A stretch of 64,000 bases of DNA, taken from positions 1 to 64,000 of the forward strand of contig CAITOF010000107.1 in the NCBI GenBank assembly GCA_903893945.1, in the 5' to 3' direction. Made by a program: the position numbers and the translations under genes. Below the pieces are notes generated by a model, which was given only the letters and a program-made list of their open reading frames with translations, searched no databases and was not told the origin of the DNA. Shown piece by piece: positions 36,993 through 46,130 of the stretch (its first letter is position 1; the number at the start of each line of letters is the position of its first letter). This DNA comes from an uncultured Oxalobacteraceae bacterium. GTDB lineage: Bacteria; Pseudomonadota; Gammaproteobacteria; Burkholderiales; Burkholderiaceae_D.

Positions 36993-39635
36993 ATGCATTC
37001 AAAGTTATTGCTATGTACCGCTGTCGCCGCCGCATTTTCCATGAATGCAGCAGCGACAGATTCAACACCGACACCCGTTCCCTTTGCCTTCGCCACAACG
37101 CCCGGCAGATTGCCCAAAAATGTTATTCCGGTTGATTATATCCTCTCGATCAAGCCAAACGCGTCCTCGCACAGAATTACCGGCACCGAACAAATTTCGC
37201 TGGAATTTACCGAAGCCACCGACAAGATCCAGTTTAATTCCCTTAACCAGACACTGTCGCACGTCGAACTCGACGGCAAGCCGGTCAAGTCGGTTAAGTC
37301 CGACGACAAGGCACAGCTGACCACCATCACGCTGAGCAAGGCTGCGCCAACGGGTCACCATACCTTGCGCTTTGGCTATGTCGGCAAGATTGAAACCACT
37401 CCGCATGGCCTGTTTGCGCAGGAATTTGTCAAACCAGGCGGCGGCAAGGATATGCTGCTATCCACCCAGTTTGAAGCAACCGACGCGCGCCGCATGTTTC
37501 CCTGCTGGGATGAGCCCGCGTTTCGTGCCACCGTCCAGCTGACCGCCACTGTACCGGCTGCATGGATGACCGTTTCGAATATGCCGGTCGTGAAACGTGA
37601 TGTACACGGTGCCCTGGCCACGACAACCTTCGGTCGCACACCGAAAATGCCAACCTATCTGGTCGAATTTTCGGCCGGAAATCTGGCACAGGTCAGTGCA
37701 GACAGCAATGGCTACCAGTTCAACGTGGTTGCCGTGAAGGGCCAGGAACAGGGCGGTGTGCAGGCACTCGACAATGCCCAGCAAATTCTGGCCGACTACA
37801 ACGAGTATTTCGGTGTGCCTTTCCCGTTGCCGAAACTGGATTCGATTGCGATCCCGGGCGGATTTGGCGGTGCGATGGAAAACTGGGGCGCCATTACCTA
37901 CAACGATCAGTTATTGCTGATCACGCCGTCGAGCACCATGGGCAACCGGCAGGGAGTCTACAGCGTTCAGGCGCATGAAATGGCGCATCAATGGTTCGGT
38001 GACCTGGTCACCATGGGCTGGTGGGACGAACTCTGGCTGAATGAAAGTTTTGCTTCGTGGCGCGCGGCCAAGGAAACCGATATCCGTCATCCTGACTGGC
38101 ACTGGTGGGAGGTCGAGGATGGCAGTAAGGAAAATGCGATGGCCGCCGATGCTCGCATTGCTTCCCATGCCATTTTGCAGCACGTAACTGACGAACTCGA
38201 GGCGACGAACGCGTTTGACCCGAGCATTACCTATAACAAGGGCCAGGCAGTGCTTCGCATGCTGGAAGCCAATATTGGCGCTGATACCTTTCGTGACGGT
38301 ATCCGTCGCTACATGAAGGCACACGCGTACTCAAATACGACCAGTGCCGATTTGTGGTCGGCGCTCAGTGACGCCAGCGGCCGCAAGATTGGTGAGATTG
38401 CCTCGTCATGGACAGCGCAGGCGGGTTTCCCGCTGGTGACTGTAAGCACCAGCTGTGACGCGAACGGAAAGCGCACTGCATCGTTATCGCAGAAGCGTTT
38501 TCTTTTGCAGGGAGAAGATACCTCAAAGCCGAGCTGGGCTATTCCACTGGTGGTACGCACCGGGTCATCGGAGCAGACACAGTCTGTCCTGTTCAGCCAG
38601 AATGGGCAAGTCATTGATGCAGGTCACTGTGATGAAGCCTTAAGCCTGAACGCTGATGCAATCGGCTATTATCGGGTGGCCTATGACGATGCGTCACTGC
38701 GAGCCAATATTGCTCACTTCAGTACCATGCGCAGTGGCGACCGAATTGCACAGCTCGACGATGAATGGGCACTGGTGTCCACTGGCGTAGAGCCACTGCC
38801 CAACTATCTGGCGCTGATCAAGGCCATGGGTACGGACCAGAACCTGCGCGCCTGGACCCAGATTACACAGGCACTCGACACCATTGAATTTGACGAACGT
38901 GGAACCCCTGGTCACGACGCATTTGTGAACTATGCACGTTCGTTGATCAAGCCGCTGGCACTCCAGTTAGGCTGGAATGACAAGCCGGATGAATCGCCCG
39001 GCATCCAGCGTTTGCGCCGCACCGTGATCGGTGATCTGGGTTCGTGGGGTGACCAGGACGTCATCAGCGAGGCACGCAAGCGCTTTGCACTGTTTGTTGC
39101 TGACCGCACGGCCATTTCGCCGGATAACCAGGGCATGATTCTGACTATCGTCGCGCAAAACGCAAGTGACGCGGATTTCGAGCAATTGCACGCCATCGCA
39201 AAGACAGCGAAAAATGACACTGAGTTACATCGCTACTATGGAGCGCTGATGGGTGTACGACAACCTGCTCTGGCGAAAAAGGCCGGCGATATCGCGTTCT
39301 CTGACGAAATTCCAAAGCAGGCCGAAAGCGGCCGCCTGGGGTTGGTGCTGGAACTGCATAACGAACACCCCGAGCTGTCGTGGACGCTGTTTTCGACAAA
39401 TCTTGAACAGTTAATGAAACCGCACGAACCTTTTGGTACATTCATCATCGCCCAATACGTACCCGAAATATTCTGGAACTCATTACCCATCGAGAAACTG
39501 GAAGCCTGGGCGAAATCCCATACGCCGGATGAAATGGCACCGAATATTGCGCGCGGCATGGAAACTGCGCGATTCAAGGTCGCGGAAAAAGCTCTGCTGG
39601 TAAAATCGGCAGATGACTTCATCAGGAAACAATAA
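36993..39635 (+). CDS. Periplasmic M1-family zinc aminopeptidase
   Basis: 880 residues from ATG 36993, which has AGGAG 7 nt upstream and yields a clean signal peptide (MHSKLLLCTAVAAAFSMNAAA); a frame from 36945 would bury it. The exopeptidase motif GAMEN is at 293-297 and the zinc site HEMAH (328-332) with Glu351 in LWLNESF. A second half (about 540-880) is the helical ERAP1-like C-terminal domain. It trims N-terminal residues from peptides, here outside the cytoplasm, in line with the peptide-type OPT transporter encoded next to it. A perfect hairpin terminator follows. Confidence 0.93.
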   Translation: MHSKLLLCTAVAAAFSMNAAATDSTPTPVPFAFATTPGRLPKNVIPVDYILSIKPNASSHRITGTEQISLEFTEATDKIQFNSLNQTLSHVELDGKPVKSVKSDDKAQLTTITLSKAAPTGHHTLRFGYVGKIETTPHGLFAQEFVKPGGGKDMLLSTQFEATDARRMFPCWDEPAFRATVQLTATVPAAWMTVSNMPVVKRDVHGALATTTFGRTPKMPTYLVEFSAGNLAQVSADSNGYQFNVVAVKGQEQGGVQALDNAQQILADYNEYFGVPFPLPKLDSIAIPGGFGGAMENWGAITYNDQLLLITPSSTMGNRQGVYSVQAHEMAHQWFGDLVTMGWWDELWLNESFASWRAAKETDIRHPDWHWWEVEDGSKENAMAADARIASHAILQHVTDELEATNAFDPSITYNKGQAVLRMLEANIGADTFRDGIRRYMKAHAYSNTTSADLWSALSDASGRKIGEIASSWTAQAGFPLVTVSTSCDANGKRTASLSQKRFLLQGEDTSKPSWAIPLVVRTGSSEQTQSVLFSQNGQVIDAGHCDEALSLNADAIGYYRVAYDDASLRANIAHFSTMRSGDRIAQLDDEWALVSTGVEPLPNYLALIKAMGTDQNLRAWTQITQALDTIEFDERGTPGHDAFVNYARSLIKPLALQLGWNDKPDESPGIQRLRRTVIGDLGSWGDQDVISEARKRFALFVADRTAISPDNQGMILTIVAQNASDADFEQLHAIAKTAKNDTELHRYYGALMGVRQPALAKKAGDIAFSDEIPKQAESGRLGLVLELHNEHPELSWTLFSTNLEQLMKPHEPFGTFIIAQYVPEIFWNSLPIEKLEAWAKSHTPDEMAPNIARGMETARFKVAEKALLVKSADDFIRKQ

Positions 39636-39649
39636 GCTGCCCTGAAACG

Positions 39650-39687
39650 GCAAAACGGCGCAATCGCAACCGATTGCGCCGTTTTGC
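39650..39687. terminator. Bidirectional terminator between the aminopeptidase and OPT genes
   Basis: GCAAAACGGCGCAATCG at 39650-39666 and its exact complement at 39671-39687 form a 17-bp stem with a CAAC loop. The outer AAAA/TTTT gives a T-run on either strand, so it can end both convergent genes. Confidence 0.92.
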
Positions 39688-39780
39688 TTTCACCTCGGTG
39701 GACTGCCCCGGTTCATCACCCGGCAGGCCAGATGCGAAGCGACGTCCGGGTTAGCCCGATCGCCCCGACGCTGCACCGTG

Positions 39781-41757
39781 TTATACCCTGCGCGCGTTTT
39801 TTGCTGCCCACAGATACAGGCCAATGACAACGGTTGCGCCGACAACCAGCGCAACAAGCATTTTTTCACCATCGCCCAATCCGGTCGCAATGGCCAGTGG
39901 CTCCGCTTTCCCGGTCAGCACGATCAGGCCCGCCAGCGCCACATTAAACAAACTCTCACCAACGATAAAACCCGACATGATCAATACCCCCAGACGCTTT
40001 GCGGTTTCACCCCAACTGCGCTTTTCAACGGTACGCTCAAAAATCCAGCCGGTGACAGCGCCGATAACGACCGGCAGCGTTACTGCACTGGGCAGGTAAA
40101 TCGCCAGACCGACCCCCAGCGGTGGAAGGCTGTAACGCCCTTTGCTCAATGACTTGAGCATGAAATCAGTCAGCACCAGAACCAATCCTATCAATGCGCC
40201 GTACATCACCAGGTCCCAGCGCAGATCGCCGCCAATCACGCCTTTCGCCAGCGCCGTGATGAGTGTGGCCTGGGGTGCATCGAGCGGCTGACTGGAAATT
40301 GCATCCAGATTGGGTGCTCCGGCAAAACCGTTAGCATGATTCAGTAACTCCAGCACCGGTGGTATCACTATCGACCCCGCCACAACGCCAATTAACAGTC
40401 CAACCTGCTGGCGCCATGGTGTTGCGTCAACCAGTTGACCGGTTTTCAGATCCTGCAGGTTATCGTTGCCCACCACGGCCACTGCAAGCACCACGGTGGT
40501 CACAAACAGTGCGTAGGCAACCAGCGCATGAGCGACGTCAGGTCCCATCAGATGTCGCGCCACAGCGCCAACACTCAGCGCAGCGCCGAGTATGGTCAGA
40601 ATCGCGATACCGGACACAGGCGAGTTGGACGAGCCTATCAGACCGGCCATGTAGCCACACACCGCCGCCGCAAACATCCCTGCAATCAGGACATAGGCAA
40701 TGCCAACCGCAACCAGGGGCAGTGAGATGCTTTGCAACAACCCGCCGTGCAGAAAACTGCTGAGCAGCCAGCCAGTTGGGACCATCGACAGCAACGTCAC
40801 CAGACCGACAATAAAAATGGGCAGATCCTGTTCCGTGCGCGGAATATCCGTGGCGCCGCTTCTGGCGTGGCGCGATGCGTCAAGTGCGGATTTGAGTCCG
40901 CCCAGAACGGGTTTGGCCAGACCGGCAAGAGTGATGATCGCAGCGGTACCGATAGCACCCGCGCCCATCATCCGTACGTTCGACTTCCAGATTTTCAGCG
41001 CCTGTTCGGCTGCCGACAGGTCGGGCAGGGGATACAGGGAGGTAAGCAGGGGAACCAGAATTCCCCAGGCGATGACAAGACCCACCAGCATCGCAATACC
41101 CACGGTTATACCCATCAGGTGGCCTGCGCCGATCAATGCGATGGAACTCGACGCACCGATCCCGGTTGAACCCTTGCCGACCCGGAAATAGATGGACATC
41201 TCGTCAGCCATGAATTTAACCGCAGCACCCGCCGCATATAAAGCCGATGCGACACTGCCCCAGATCACCGCCCATAACCCCGCTTTGCCTTCGGCAGCAC
41301 CGGCACGTGATGCCATGCCGACCTTGAGCACTTCAGCAGCGGCCACACCTTCGGGATACGGCAGATCGGACTGCGACACCAGCGCGCGCCGCAGCGGCAT
41401 GGTATACATGACGCCAAGCACGCCGCCAATCGCACAGGCGCCAAAAGTCGGCCAAAAGGGAACGTGCACCCACCAGCCTATCATCAACAGGCCCGGCAAA
41501 ACGAAAATCACCGAGGCGAGCGTACCCGCTGCAGAGGCTATCGTTTGCACTATATTGTTTTCCTGGATCGTTGCGTCTTTAAATGCACTCAGTAACGCCA
41601 TGGATATGACCGCGGCGGGAATCGAGGTGGCGAAAGTCAGACCGACCTTCAGACCCAGATACACCTGTGCCGCTGTAAAGATCAGGGTGATCAGGATACC
41701 GAGGATCACACCGCGTACCGTGATTTCCCTGGGCAATGTTGTTGATACTTGTCTCAT
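39781..41757 (-). CDS. OPT-family oligopeptide or metal-chelate transporter
   Basis: 658-residue integral membrane protein with about 14-16 helices. The OPT signature is near the start (TVRGVILGILITLIFTAAQVYLGLKVGLTFATSIPAAVIS), and the later SNSPVSGIAILTILG and LKTGQLVDATPWRQQ are typical of the bacterial OPT branch. Transport is expected to be proton-driven uptake of small peptides or metal complexes. It is convergent with the periplasmic aminopeptidase gene, so a shared peptide-use role is plausible. GGAG precedes the start at 10 nt. Confidence 0.9.
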   Translation of the reverse strand: MRQVSTTLPREITVRGVILGILITLIFTAAQVYLGLKVGLTFATSIPAAVISMALLSAFKDATIQENNIVQTIASAAGTLASVIFVLPGLLMIGWWVHVPFWPTFGACAIGGVLGVMYTMPLRRALVSQSDLPYPEGVAAAEVLKVGMASRAGAAEGKAGLWAVIWGSVASALYAAGAAVKFMADEMSIYFRVGKGSTGIGASSSIALIGAGHLMGITVGIAMLVGLVIAWGILVPLLTSLYPLPDLSAAEQALKIWKSNVRMMGAGAIGTAAIITLAGLAKPVLGGLKSALDASRHARSGATDIPRTEQDLPIFIVGLVTLLSMVPTGWLLSSFLHGGLLQSISLPLVAVGIAYVLIAGMFAAAVCGYMAGLIGSSNSPVSGIAILTILGAALSVGAVARHLMGPDVAHALVAYALFVTTVVLAVAVVGNDNLQDLKTGQLVDATPWRQQVGLLIGVVAGSIVIPPVLELLNHANGFAGAPNLDAISSQPLDAPQATLITALAKGVIGGDLRWDLVMYGALIGLVLVLTDFMLKSLSKGRYSLPPLGVGLAIYLPSAVTLPVVIGAVTGWIFERTVEKRSWGETAKRLGVLIMSGFIVGESLFNVALAGLIVLTGKAEPLAIATGLGDGEKMLVALVVGATVVIGLYLWAAKNARRV

Positions 41758-42031
41758 CCAATGTTCTCCGATTGTCAGTTATGGCATGATTTAGAAAGGC
41801 GCTGACATCATAGCCGATTTTTAAGCGGTTTTTGTCAGTTATCGGGGTTAATGCGGCGCTGCACAACAGACCCTGGGTCCCGTTAGCTGGCTCGCAATTC
41901 GGTGACGGTCGCTGGATGGTGAATCTAATCGTTGCTATTTTTCGCTTAATAAATTATTGTCGTTATCCAGCGAATTAATGTCGGGCAGCCAGCCTGCATC
42001 ACTGAATACCTGAAGAAAGGGACCCTACATC

Positions 42032-42655
42032 ATGAACAACAACTACGTACTCTACGGACGTCAGGGCGGCGGTTCACTGGTCATCCAGTTTTTACTGGAA
42101 GAACTGGGTGCTGCCTACACCATTGAGTGGGTCGACCGGGATGCGGCAGCCGACAGGTCGTCAGCCTACCGGAAGATATGTCCCACCGGTAAAATACCTG
42201 CACTGATACTGCCCGACGGCACCAGCCTGTTCGAATCGGCTGCAATCTGCATACACTTGACCGCTACACACCCGCAGGCCAGACTGGCCCCGCCGCACGG
42301 CACGAGCGAACATGCCCAATTTCTCCAGTGGATGTTATTTCTGGCCACCGGGGTCTACGACAGCATTTTGCGATATTATTATGCACCACGCTACACCACC
42401 GGCAGTGATGGTCACGGTGTCAAAGAGGCGGCGCTGGCGGAGTTTGAGGACTGTCTGTCAGTGGTTGAACACCAGCTGTCAACTTATCTGGCAGGCGCGT
42501 CACTTAGCGCAGCCGATTTCTATTTGTACATGCTGGCAGGTTGGCATCCGGACGGCTATGAAGCGGTGCAGAAAAAATTTCCTAAAATCGGCGCACTATG
42601 CGATATTGTCGGTGCCCGCAGCAAGGTACAGCGGGTTATGGACCAGAATAACTGA
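42032..42655 (+). CDS. Glutathione S-transferase family protein
   Basis: 207 residues. The N-terminal thioredoxin-like domain (about 1-80) contains the glutathione-site pattern CPTGKIPALILPDGTSLFESAAICIHL. The C-terminal helical domain (about 90-200) contains TYLAGASLSAADFYLYMLAGW. The usual catalytic Tyr/Ser/Cys near residue 10 is not obvious (YGRQGGGS). An AGGGA ribosome site precedes the ATG. Substrate unknown; isolated gene, with an OPT transporter divergent on its left. Confidence 0.88.
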   Translation: MNNNYVLYGRQGGGSLVIQFLLEELGAAYTIEWVDRDAAADRSSAYRKICPTGKIPALILPDGTSLFESAAICIHLTATHPQARLAPPHGTSEHAQFLQWMLFLATGVYDSILRYYYAPRYTTGSDGHGVKEAALAEFEDCLSVVEHQLSTYLAGASLSAADFYLYMLAGWHPDGYEAVQKKFPKIGALCDIVGARSKVQRVMDQNN

Positions 42656-42706
42656 TGCTGACCCGATTTCCAGTCCTGCACAGTTATTCTTGATTAATTG
42701 GTCACC

Positions 42707-44014
42707 ATGAACAACTACAAAATCCGCTTTGGCCGCAGTACCATAAAGGACGCCATCTGGTCAGTATTGCCGATCCTGGTCGCAGGTATTGCTGCGTCCT
42801 GGATCGCTTACCATTATATCGATCCTGCTCCTCCACGTCGTCTGGTGATCATGACCGGCGCAGAAGACAGTTCGTATCAGGATTTCGCAAGAGACTACAA
42901 GGAAATTCTTGCAGAAGATGGTATTGAACTCGTGATCAAACAATCGAATGGTGCTCTTGATAATCACCAGCATTTGCGCGACAGCAGATCCGATGTGGAT
43001 CTGGGATTTCTTCAGGACGGTCTGAACGAACCCGCCACGGACAATGAAGTGGAACCCGTGTCACTGGGTAGCATCTCTTATGAACCGTTATGGGTATTTT
43101 ACAGGGCGAAGCAGCCAATCACCCGGTTCTCCGGTCTGGCCGGCAAACGGGTTGCGATTGGCCACGAAGGTTCCGGCACCAAGCTGCTGGCAACCCGCCT
43201 GCTGCTTGAAAGTGGCGTCACGGCGGACAACACCCGATTTCAGGCGATTGGTCGCGACCAGGCCGCCGCCGAACTGCTGGCTGGCAGAACAGATGCCGTA
43301 TTTTTTATTGGTGAACCCGATTCACCGATAGTCAAACAGCTCGCAGCCGATCCGGCCGTGCGCATACTTAACCTTGATCAGACATCCGCGCTGGTCAGAC
43401 ATTTTCCGTATCTGCATGAATTGCGGGTGCCGCACGGTTTAATTGATATCCGCCACAATCTGCCGTCCGAGGATATCACCCTGCTGGCCACCACCACCAC
43501 GCTGGCGGCACGGGAAAACGTCCACCCCGCACTGATTTCACTGGTGATGAAAGCCATGCATGAAACCCATTCCGAAGCCGGACTTCTGCATGGCGCCAAT
43601 GAATTTCCGTCACCCAAAGATGTCGATCTGGAACTGAGTAAGGATGCCGAGCATTACTACAAATCCGGTCCTCCCCTGTTGCAACGTTACCTGCCATTCT
43701 GGTTGGCAACCCTGATTGATCGTGCCGCGCTGGTGCTCCTCCCTCTCCTGGCCGTGCTGATACCGGTCCTGCGTGCGGTACCCCAGATTTATAACTGGCG
43801 CATACAGCGACATATTTATCGCTGGTATGGTGAACTGAGCTTTCTGGAAACCCAGTTGCGAACCCAACCGGGCGACGCGGAAAGCATGCTGAAACAGCTC
43901 GACCACATTGAAGAAAAAGTGCAGAAGGCCAAACTGCCTCTGAAATTTGCCGAGCATGCCTACGGGCTGAAAGAACACATTGATTATGTGCGGCGCAGGA
44001 TCGCCCGACCCTGA
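42707..44014 (+). CDS. TAXI-family TRAP-type binding protein with two membrane anchors
   Basis: 435 residues from ATG 42707; a TTG at 42698 would add three. A membrane helix at about 15-35 is followed by a periplasmic TAXI (type II binding) domain of about 290 residues: LVIMTGAEDSSYQDFARDYKEIL, GKRVAIGHEGSGTKLLATRLL, DAVFFIGEPDSP. A second helix lies near 335-360, then a cytoplasmic helical tail. Classical TAXI proteins are secreted; a double-anchored form without TRAP permease genes suggests a sensor or fixed receptor. Ligand unknown. Confidence 0.82.
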   Translation: MNNYKIRFGRSTIKDAIWSVLPILVAGIAASWIAYHYIDPAPPRRLVIMTGAEDSSYQDFARDYKEILAEDGIELVIKQSNGALDNHQHLRDSRSDVDLGFLQDGLNEPATDNEVEPVSLGSISYEPLWVFYRAKQPITRFSGLAGKRVAIGHEGSGTKLLATRLLLESGVTADNTRFQAIGRDQAAAELLAGRTDAVFFIGEPDSPIVKQLAADPAVRILNLDQTSALVRHFPYLHELRVPHGLIDIRHNLPSEDITLLATTTTLAARENVHPALISLVMKAMHETHSEAGLLHGANEFPSPKDVDLELSKDAEHYYKSGPPLLQRYLPFWLATLIDRAALVLLPLLAVLIPVLRAVPQIYNWRIQRHIYRWYGELSFLETQLRTQPGDAESMLKQLDHIEEKVQKAKLPLKFAEHAYGLKEHIDYVRRRIARP

Positions 44015-44074
44015 CTTAACCGGTCTGATACCAAAAAATTAACACTCTGATGTCGCCGCGCTTATCGAATAGGT

Positions 44075-44104
44075 TTGCGTAAAATCCTGTGCTAATATAC
44101 GATC
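44075..44104 (+). promoter_or_regulatory. Candidate promoter of the oxidoreductase-dehydrogenase pair
   Basis: TTGCGT (44075-44080), a 17-bp spacer, then TACGAT at 44098-44103. The -10 is imperfect and overlaps the left arm of the 9-8-9 inverted repeat. Confidence 0.35.
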
Positions 44105-44124
44105 GTTCAATTAATAACGATCGT
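44099..44124. promoter_or_regulatory. 9-8-9 inverted repeat, putative operator
   Basis: ACGATCGTT at 44099-44107 and AACGATCGT at 44116-44124 are exact inverted copies around an 8-bp AT-rich spacer. It ends 15 bp before the start codon at 44140 and overlaps the predicted -10, the geometry of a TetR- or MarR-type repressor site. No such regulator gene lies in the window. Confidence 0.55.
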
Positions 44125-44139
44125 CTTAACAGGAACGTC

Positions 44140-46113
44140 ATGTCGTCCGCCACACCCCTCCCCGCTGCTTTTCCCGCACTTTTCAGTCCGCTGCGTATTG
44201 GCGGTGTGACCCTCAGGAACCGGATCATGTCGACCGGACACGATACCGTGCTACCGACCGACAGCGTGGTGAATGAGGCACTGGTGGCTTACCAGCAGGC
44301 ACGCGCCAGGGGCGGTGTTGGCCTGATCGTGCTGCAGGTGTCCGGCGTCCATGAAACTGCACGCTATACCTCCCATGCACTGATGGCCACCGATGACAGT
44401 TGCATCGCCGGTTACAGGGCACTGGCCGATGCCGTTCATGCCCATGGCACCGTCGTGTTTGGTCAGCTGTTTCATCCCGGTCGCGAAATTATGGAATCGG
44501 CCGACGGTCTGCTGACTGTCGCCTATGCGCCTTCGGTGTCGCCCAATGAACGTTTTCATGTCATGCCGCGGGCGCTCTCGATTGACCTGATCAACGACAT
44601 CGTAAAGGGCTACGGTGCTGCCGCCCGGCGCATGTTTGTCGCCGGTATGGACGGTGTGGAAGTGGTCGCCAGTCACGGGTATTTGCCGGCGCAATTTCTC
44701 AACCCGAAAGTTAACCGCCGTGAGGATGAATACGGGAAAGACGAGGCAGGACGACTGCTTTTTTTGCAGCAGGTACTCGCGGAAATCCGTCGAGTCACCT
44801 CAGCGGAATTTGTCATCGGGCTGCGGATCTCCGGCGACGAAAAGGAACCCGGCGGGCTGACGGAATCCGATGCGCTTGCAGCCAGTAGTGCGCTTGAAAA
44901 TCAGCTCGACTATGTCAACGTTATTGCCGGCACATCGGCAACCCTGGGAGGCGCCGTTCATATCGTGCCTCCGATGAACATCCCGAACGCTTACCTGGCG
45001 CCGCTTGCCGCCCGATTCAAAGCCCGACTCAGCATCCCGGTATTTGTTGCCGGACGCATCAATCAGCCACACGAAGCCGAAGCCATCCTCACTGCGGGGC
45101 AGGCTGACGTATGTGGCATGACTCGTGCACTGATCTGCGACCCGGAAATGCCCGACAAGGCACAGCAAGGCAGAACTGACGACATTCGTGCCTGCATTGC
45201 CTGCAATCAGGCCTGCATCGGGCGTTTTCACCGCGGCCTGCCGATCTCCTGCATTCAGCATCCGGGGTCGGGCCGGGAACTTCTTTTCAAAAAGCCGGCT
45301 GCTGTTACGCGACCCAAAAAAATCATGGTCGTCGGAGCGGGACCCGCCGGAATGAAGGCGGCCGCCACGGCTGCGCAACGCGGCCACGATGTCAGTCTGT
45401 TTGAAGCCAGCGGACGGCTCGGTGGTCAGGCCAACCTCGCACAACTGCTGCCCGGACGGGCTGAATTCGGTGGCATCATCACCAACCTGCAGCGCGAAAT
45501 GCAGCTGGCCGGGGTCAAGGTTCATCTCAATCAATTCATTACCCGAACACAGGTTGACGAATTCGCACCCGACAGCATCATTATCGCGACGGGCGCACAG
45601 CCCCGCATGCCGCCCATCGAAGGCGACGCTGGATTGCAGATCGTCAATGCGTGGCAGATTCTGCAGAAAGAGGTCAAAGCCGGCAGTTCCGTGCTGGTCG
45701 CGGACTGGCGCTGTGACTGGATCGGACCCGGTATTGCGCTCCATCTGGCGCAGCAGGGTAGTCACGTCAAACTCGCTGTCACCGGAACGCACATGGGTGA
45801 AACCATGCCCCAATATGTGCGCGACGACACGGCCGGTCAACTGCATATTGCCGGTATCGAAGTCATTCCTTATGCCCGCCTTTATGGTGTTGATGACAGA
45901 TCGGTGTATATGCAGCATGTGGCCAGCGGCGCAGCCATGATTTTTGAAAATATAGATACGCTGGTGCTCTGCCAGGGCCACGAACCGGTCGATACCTTGC
46001 GCAATGCGCTGGGGGAATCAATCCCTGAAATTGTGGCCATTGGGGACTGTCAGACCGCCCGCACCGCAGAAGAAGCGATTTATGAGGGATTTGCCGCAGG
46101 CTGGGCAATTTGA
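44140..46113 (+). CDS. NADH:flavin oxidoreductase, FMN/4Fe-4S/FAD type (2,4-dienoyl-CoA reductase-like)
   Basis: 657 residues from ATG 44140 with AGGA upstream; a frame from 44089 would run through the operator. Residues about 8-345 form the FMN-binding TIM barrel of the Old Yellow Enzyme family (LRIGGVTLRNRIMSTGHD, GMDGVEVVASHGYLPAQFLNP). Four cysteines in CIACNQACIGRFHRGLPISC bind a 4Fe-4S cluster. The C-terminal half has an FAD motif (VVGAGPAGMKAAATAAQRG) and an NAD-type domain. Relatives are FadH and trimethylamine or dimethylamine dehydrogenases. It is followed by an aldehyde dehydrogenase (17-bp gap), so amine or aldehyde catabolism is a reasonable inference. Confidence 0.85.
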   Translation: MSSATPLPAAFPALFSPLRIGGVTLRNRIMSTGHDTVLPTDSVVNEALVAYQQARARGGVGLIVLQVSGVHETARYTSHALMATDDSCIAGYRALADAVHAHGTVVFGQLFHPGREIMESADGLLTVAYAPSVSPNERFHVMPRALSIDLINDIVKGYGAAARRMFVAGMDGVEVVASHGYLPAQFLNPKVNRREDEYGKDEAGRLLFLQQVLAEIRRVTSAEFVIGLRISGDEKEPGGLTESDALAASSALENQLDYVNVIAGTSATLGGAVHIVPPMNIPNAYLAPLAARFKARLSIPVFVAGRINQPHEAEAILTAGQADVCGMTRALICDPEMPDKAQQGRTDDIRACIACNQACIGRFHRGLPISCIQHPGSGRELLFKKPAAVTRPKKIMVVGAGPAGMKAAATAAQRGHDVSLFEASGRLGGQANLAQLLPGRAEFGGIITNLQREMQLAGVKVHLNQFITRTQVDEFAPDSIIIATGAQPRMPPIEGDAGLQIVNAWQILQKEVKAGSSVLVADWRCDWIGPGIALHLAQQGSHVKLAVTGTHMGETMPQYVRDDTAGQLHIAGIEVIPYARLYGVDDRSVYMQHVASGAAMIFENIDTLVLCQGHEPVDTLRNALGESIPEIVAIGDCQTARTAEEAIYEGFAAGWAI

Positions 46114-46130
46114 ACGATAACGGAGACACC

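Noticed and set aside
44800-45981. 393-codon open frame on the minus strand
   Set aside because: Lies wholly antisense to the clearly coding oxidoreductase; its product is His/Arg-rich with no family features. Typical GC-driven shadow.
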